A stretch of 64,000 nt of DNA, from contig NC_036458.1 in the NCBI RefSeq assembly GCF_002775205.1, positions 1,642,560 to 1,706,559 on the forward strand. The letters are read 5' to 3'. The translations under genes and the position numbers were made by a program. This document shows positions 54,290 through 64,000 of the stretch, in pieces. This DNA is from Xiphophorus maculatus (taxonomy: Eukaryota; Chordata; Actinopteri; Cyprinodontiformes; Poeciliidae). Below the pieces are notes generated by a model that saw nothing but the letters and a program-made list of their open reading frames with translations, was not told the DNA's origin and searched no databases. How positions within the stretch are numbered: the stretch's first letter is position 1; each line of letters opens with the position of its first letter.

Positions 54290-54516
54290 TGACCCTTTTA
54301 ATGGGTAATAAATTTCAACCCAATATTGAGTCATTTTAACTTTGGGCAGTGGTCAATTTAACCCAAGCTTTAGGTTGCAGCTATGACCCAATGTGCTGGG
54401 TCAAACCCTCAACCCAACCCAGTTGAGTTAAAACAACCCAGCGTTGGGTCGGTCCATATATGACCCAGCGCTGGGTTACGTATTGGGTTATTTTCAACCC
54501 AGCAGTTTTTACTGTG
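54290..54516. repeat. Right inverted terminal region of the SAM-gene element
   Basis: Thirteen TGGGT/ACCCA motifs in about 210 bp, ending TTTTTACTGTG before TA. Beyond the first 21 terminal bases, similarity to the left end is mainly shared motif content rather than exact sequence. Confidence 0.8.
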
Positions 54517-54969
54517 TACTTTAATCTTAGAATTCAGTTTTTTGTTTCTCAGAATTCCAACTTTAATCTTGAAACTTTCATCAGTATAAAATTCACAATT
54601 ATATATTTTTTAAAGTAAATTCTTAGCTTGTATCTTATAATTAAGAGTTGAAAGTTAAAATATGGATGGTAAGTTCCACATTTATCACTTTCTATCCTTA
54701 GGAAATTAGGTTGTGGTTGACAAAAATTTTAAAAATAAAAATTGCAGCAGCAGGAGTACTATCTTATAAAAACTATCGAAAACCACCTCACCTGTGAAAC
54801 GAAATCCAAATAATTTCAACTTTAAACATCAGATTATCACCTTAGATTAGAGCCTTCATGTCAGATTACTTTGAAGCATCAGTAATAAAAATGTAAATGT
54901 TGTTCCAGAAGTTTCACCCTCTCCAGGTGAAACTTATTTCACCTGAACATCGATGCATCAGTCCAGTCT

Positions 54970-55490
54970 AGGGTTACAATTTGTGTTTTTCATTATAGTT
55001 TAGTTTTATTTCATTGTGACTTTTTGTTTGTGTAACTCAGTTAGTCTTAATTATTTTTTTAAGATGTTTGCTAGGTTTAGTTTTTTATTAGTTATAGTAG
55101 TAGTTTTATTTTTAATTTCTAGGTGCAGAATTCAAAACGGTCAAAGTGTTGTGATTATGTTTACATCGTGTGGGTGATGAAAACTCAACAGAAGATACAA
55201 TTTTCCAAAAATGTGTTCAGTTATTGTTGAACAACCAACCGTCTTCTCCCAACGTTTCCTGTCACCGTTTTCCAGACCAGTGGAAGTGGATCACCTTAAT
55301 TTGCAGACAGATGACGTAAACTGCTTGTGTGGAGAAAAAAGTCAATTTCACATCAATTTGAAAGGCTATAAAATGAATTCATAACAAAGAATATTATATC
55401 TATGATTTCATTATGTTTAAGCTAGCTTTATAAGCGCACAATATAGTCCAGTTAGTCCCAGTTTTTTATTTATTACCGTTTACGGTGACA
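54970..55490 (+). repeat. Dispersed repeat copy B
   Basis: Direct-orientation relative of 12,470-12,980, sharing ACTCAACAGAAGATAC, AATTTGCAGACAG and AGTCAATTTCACATCA. Confidence 0.55.
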
Positions 55491-55922
55491 CTTTATATGA
55501 CGGGTTGTCAGTAATACTTTTATAACAAATGTATGTCAAATCATGATTTCTTGGTTAATGTCAAGTTGTCATAACGAAGACATTTTGAATAATGTCAACT
55601 TTGTATTAATAGTGTCACGATTTACTGAAAGTCATAAATATTCATGAAGACTTACTCATGTTTATGACGGTGTCATGTCAGTCTTATTCACAACCCGTCA
55701 AATAAAGTGTTACCCAGTTTACTAAAATGTTCTCTGTCTTTGCTATTTTGTTAGTTTTAGTTAACAATAATTACCTGCCCTCTGTCAGTATTTGGTGCAG
55801 AAAGTGATATTCAGCATTTTAGAGAGAATTATGAAAGTTACAGAGGAAAAAAGAATCAGGACTGGAAGCTGTTTTACTCTCAGAAGTTTGGGAATAAAAC
55901 TCTAAAAGTGTGATAAAAGTGT

Positions 55923-56204
55923 TTATTGGCGATAATTCACCGTTGGTCCAGAGTGAGGAGCAGGAAAAGCTGAATGTGGGCAGATAGAAGCAGATTTTGC
56001 TCGATGGCGATCCACCAGCTGTGGGAAGAAGGCGGTGGCGGCGCGCCGCTCCACCCAGGTGTCGCTGAGAGGAGGAGGAAGAGCAGCATCATCATCATCT
56101 GCATCACTTCTTTCACCTGACATGATCTTCTCATTTCCCTGGAGTTCAGGCAGCAGCATCCTGCACTGAGGACTGAAGCACAGAGCCGTAAGTAAAAACA
56201 GCAT
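55923..56204 (-). CDS. Possible terminal exon of an unrecognised gene
   Basis: On the minus strand a frame runs through MSGERSDADDDDAALPPP, SDTWVERRAATAFFPQLVD and RAKSASICPHSAFPAP to NYRQ and TAA. The stop overlaps an AATAAA (CCAATAAACAC). A pyrimidine-rich acceptor (GCTCTGTGCTTCAG) precedes the frame near 56,185. The composition looks more protein-like than the usual random frames here. I do not recognise the family and see no partner exon; an overlapping frame in another register is also open, so it may be chance. Confidence 0.3.
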   Translation of the reverse strand: MLFLLTALCFSPQCRMLLPELQGNEKIMSGERSDADDDDAALPPPLSDTWVERRAATAFFPQLVDRHRAKSASICPHSAFPAPHSGPTVNYRQ

Positions 56205-56517
56205 GAAGCTAACTCTCTGCTTCTATTCTGATTCACTTATTTCAATAGTAAAGTTATGATTGTGCAAGCCAAAGAAATGCAGTAAAGGCAGCGGAAAGTT
56301 TATCTTCTATTAGATTTTTTAAATTAGATTTTGTTTAAAATGAATAAAAAAGCAGTCAATTTTTCTTGGTTAGAGTCTTTATGGGAGATAAAATCCACAT
56401 TAAAGACGCTGCATTTATTCTTGCTCGCTGTGCGGCTGCTGCCACACATGAGTACAACCTGACATGTCACCATTTTGGTGTAAACGCCAAGCTTGGCTGG
56501 ACTCAGGAGCCGCTGCA

Positions 56518-56527
56518 CCTTATAAGG
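56518..56527. promoter_or_regulatory. CArG box (SRF-type), candidate myh11 element
   Basis: CCTTATAAGG fits CC(A/T)6GG exactly. Smooth-muscle genes such as MYH11 are controlled by SRF through CArG boxes. It lies 1.6 kb before the myh11 ATG, in the expected 5' region. About four such matches are expected by chance in 64 kb, so alone this is weak. Confidence 0.35.
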
Positions 56528-57064
56528 TGAAATGCCAGATAAATTTCTTCTCTGCATCCCAGTTGGGGCTACTAGGCTACCAGTAGCAGCAGGTTAGCCA
56601 AACATGGGCATTCCAGCATGGCAGCTCTGCTGTTTGACTATCTGTGTGCTGCTTTTCATGTTTTATTACCTGCTGTTCAATGGGAGGTCAGAGAAGCACT
56701 GTGACCTGCAGCTCAGGATAAGTGAGTAAGTAGCTCAATGCAAAGCCGGGGAAAAGTTCCCAGGTTGTTATCAGCAGCAGCAATAAGTGGGGCAGTTCGC
56801 TGAAACCAGGTGGATCTGTTGGCGTGCAGCAGGTTGGAGTCAGAAATGATGAGCTGATGTTTTATTTAAGAGTTTTTCTGTGTTTAATCAGGTTTTATAA
56901 AACCCTGTAGTTACAAGAAAAGCTTCAGAACTTTTGATGTTTGCATCTTATTTTTATAAAATGTTTGTATCCCTACATGAAAAATATCTAACTTCCTGTT
57001 TGAATTACTTAATTTGAGTTTTTGGTGTCACTTTGATAACTTTTCTGTTATTTTCTTTGTTAAG

Positions 57065-57455
57065 CACTGGGCCTGTCGCAATAAGTCAATTAATCGCATG
57101 ATAAATTAAAGTGAGCTCAATAGTTTAAATTTCCATGATTTATTGTTTTTATATTTCTACCAAAAACTGGATGATAAAAGTCTCCAGTCTGCTTGTTTTT
57201 GAAGGACAGTTTTGTTTACAGAGACTTTATAATTCATTTTATTTGTTGTTTCTGTTGTTTTGTTTTTTATTTTGGATATTTAAAATGTCGTCCAGTTTCA
57301 GTGTTGAATGTTTATTAGAATTTTAAGTTTATTGATCTTTGAGAAACAGTTCCTGCATTATTATGCCATTACCATTATATTATGTGGAAATTGTCTCAAA
57401 ACAACAATATTATTGTTTATCGCAATAAAGTCTGTTATCGTGACTGGCCTATAAA
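57065..57455 (+). mobile_element. MITE-like repeat, copy 1 of 2 around myh11
   Basis: Begins GGGCCTGTCGCAATAA and ends ATCGTGACTGGCCT. The interior (ACCAAAAACTGGATG, TTCATTTTATTTGTTGTTTC, AAAATGTCGTCCAGTT) is repeated in the same orientation at 62,272-62,605 inside a myh11 intron. Non-coding. Confidence 0.6.
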
Positions 57456-57656
57456 GATGTATTATGGTATAATAGTCTATAAAGCTGGTGGATAAAAATA
57501 TTAATTTTACTCATAAGAACATTCTTGAATTTTCTGTTCTCAAATTAATCCCTACAGTATTTTCTTATTCAGTAAATTTGAATATTATTGAAAAGTGAAT
57601 TAACTTCAGCAGCACATTAAACACATTATATGGATTAATTCTGATTTTTCAAGCTT

Positions 57657-57930
57657 TGCACTGCAAAAACACACAATTTTGCCAAGTATTTTTTGTCTAT
57701 TTTAATACACTTGAAATAAGACAAATTAACTTTCAAATCATTTTTAGCAAGATATAGAAGCTTGTTTTAAGTTAATAATTTCTTAATATTGATGAAAAAG
57801 TGCTAGTTCCATTGGCAGATTATTTCACTTATAACAAAACATTTTTCTCATGTTATAAGTGAAGTAATCTGCCAGAGGAACTACTGTAGTAGTTTTTAAT
57901 AAATATTAAGGAATTTTTTTACTGTCTGCC
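57657..57930. repeat. CACTGCAAAAAC-type fold-back MITE, diverged copy
   Basis: Starts CACTGCAAAAACACACAATT, includes ACTTGAAATAAGACAAATTA and a strong hairpin: GGCAGATTATTTCACTTATA pairs with TATAAGTGAAGTAATCTGCC. Relative of the element at 4,180. Confidence 0.6.
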
Positions 57931-57982
57931 TAAGTTCTCAAATTTACTAAATGTGTTGATGTTTTACTCCTGTGACATCAGC

Positions 57983-58114
57983 AAGTCAAAGGTCAAGCAG
58001 TTAGAGGAAACATCAACCCCAACCACTGCTCTAGAAACCGACGCCAACCCCAACATCAGCTCCTCCACCTCTGAATCTCCAGTAAAGGCCGCCGCCTCCA
58101 CCAACCCTGCCAAC
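57983..58114 (+). other. Open, protein-like stretch upstream of the myh11 ATG
   Basis: After an acceptor-like GACATCAG the frame of myh11 stays open for 44 codons before the ATG, reading [16 protein letters not shown], then [20 protein letters not shown]. It may be 5' UTR that happens to be open, or an N-terminal extension used from an upstream exon. Confidence 0.4.

Positions 58115-64000
<5,886 letters not shown>

Larger units (their letters stand above)
49336..54516. mobile_element. 5.2-kb DNA-transposon-like element carrying a spliced SAM-domain gene
   Basis: The left end is TA|CACAGTAAAAAATGCTGGGTT. The right end read inverted is TA|CACAGTAAAAACTGCTGGGTT. So the element is flanked by TA dinucleotides and the first 21 bases of its ends differ at one position. 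Each end (about 49,336-49,580 and 54,290-54,516) is packed with TGGGT/ACCCA words, 12 on the left and 13 on the right by my count. A perfect 23-bp hairpin with a 5-base loop is at 49,527-49,577. Between the ends lie a CpG-rich probable promoter and one nine-exon plus-strand gene with its own AATAAA. No DDE transposase or other known mobility enzyme is recognised. It sits in older AATTCTGAG-type repeat sequence, between hoatz and myh11. Confidence 0.8.
54519..57980. other. Spacer between the SAM-gene element and myh11
   Basis: Contains dispersed repeat copy B (54,970-55,490), a possible minus-strand terminal exon (55,923-56,204), a CArG box at 56,518 and a MITE at 57,065-57,455. A non-coding first exon of myh11 is expected here, possibly 56,550-56,760, but is not proved. 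Confidence 0.45.

Noticed and set aside
49336-54516. LTR retrotransposon as an explanation for the SAM-gene element
   Set aside because: Ends are inverted rather than direct, and no gag, protease, reverse transcriptase or integrase is seen.

Overview
The window is nuclear DNA of a ray-finned fish. The genes are split into small exons by long AT-rich introns. The spacers are full of (CA)n, (GATT)n, (CCAT)n and (GGAT)n tracts, tRNA-derived SINEs and many short DNA transposons, and every recognised protein is of vertebrate type. Species cannot be fixed by reading; a teleost is safe.

Layout. 1-23,340: no gene recognised; mostly old repeats, one (CA)n tract, two SINEs and a TTAA-type MITE. 23,596-40,132 (+): gsg1l, five coding exons starting in a CpG-rich island. 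Its introns hold a (CCAT)n tract, Tc1 debris, a 1.28-kb (GGAT)n array followed by five 19-bp units, an antisense broken TRIM gene and a SINE. 40,133-48,395: spacer with a TA-flanked MITE. 48,431-48,868 (-): intronless hoatz, a motile-cilium gene, with a consensus RFX X-box and a FOXJ1-like site just upstream. 49,336-54,516: a 5.2-kb mobile-element candidate with inverted termini and flanking TA dinucleotides. It carries a nine-exon gene for a 442-residue SAM-domain protein with no recognised transposase. 54,517-57,980: spacer with a possible terminal exon on the minus strand and a CArg box. 58,115 to the window end (+): the 5' part of a smooth-muscle-type myosin heavy chain (myh11), including two 27-nt microexons at motor loop 1.

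The three host genes are functionally unrelated: an AMPA-receptor auxiliary protein, a ciliary protein and a smooth-muscle motor. GSG1L and MYH11 both lie on human 16p, so their proximity fits conserved linkage. The strongest candidate for something undescribed is the SAM-gene element: a spliced gene enclosed by transposon-like ends, each end built from a dense array of TGGGT/ACCCA motifs.
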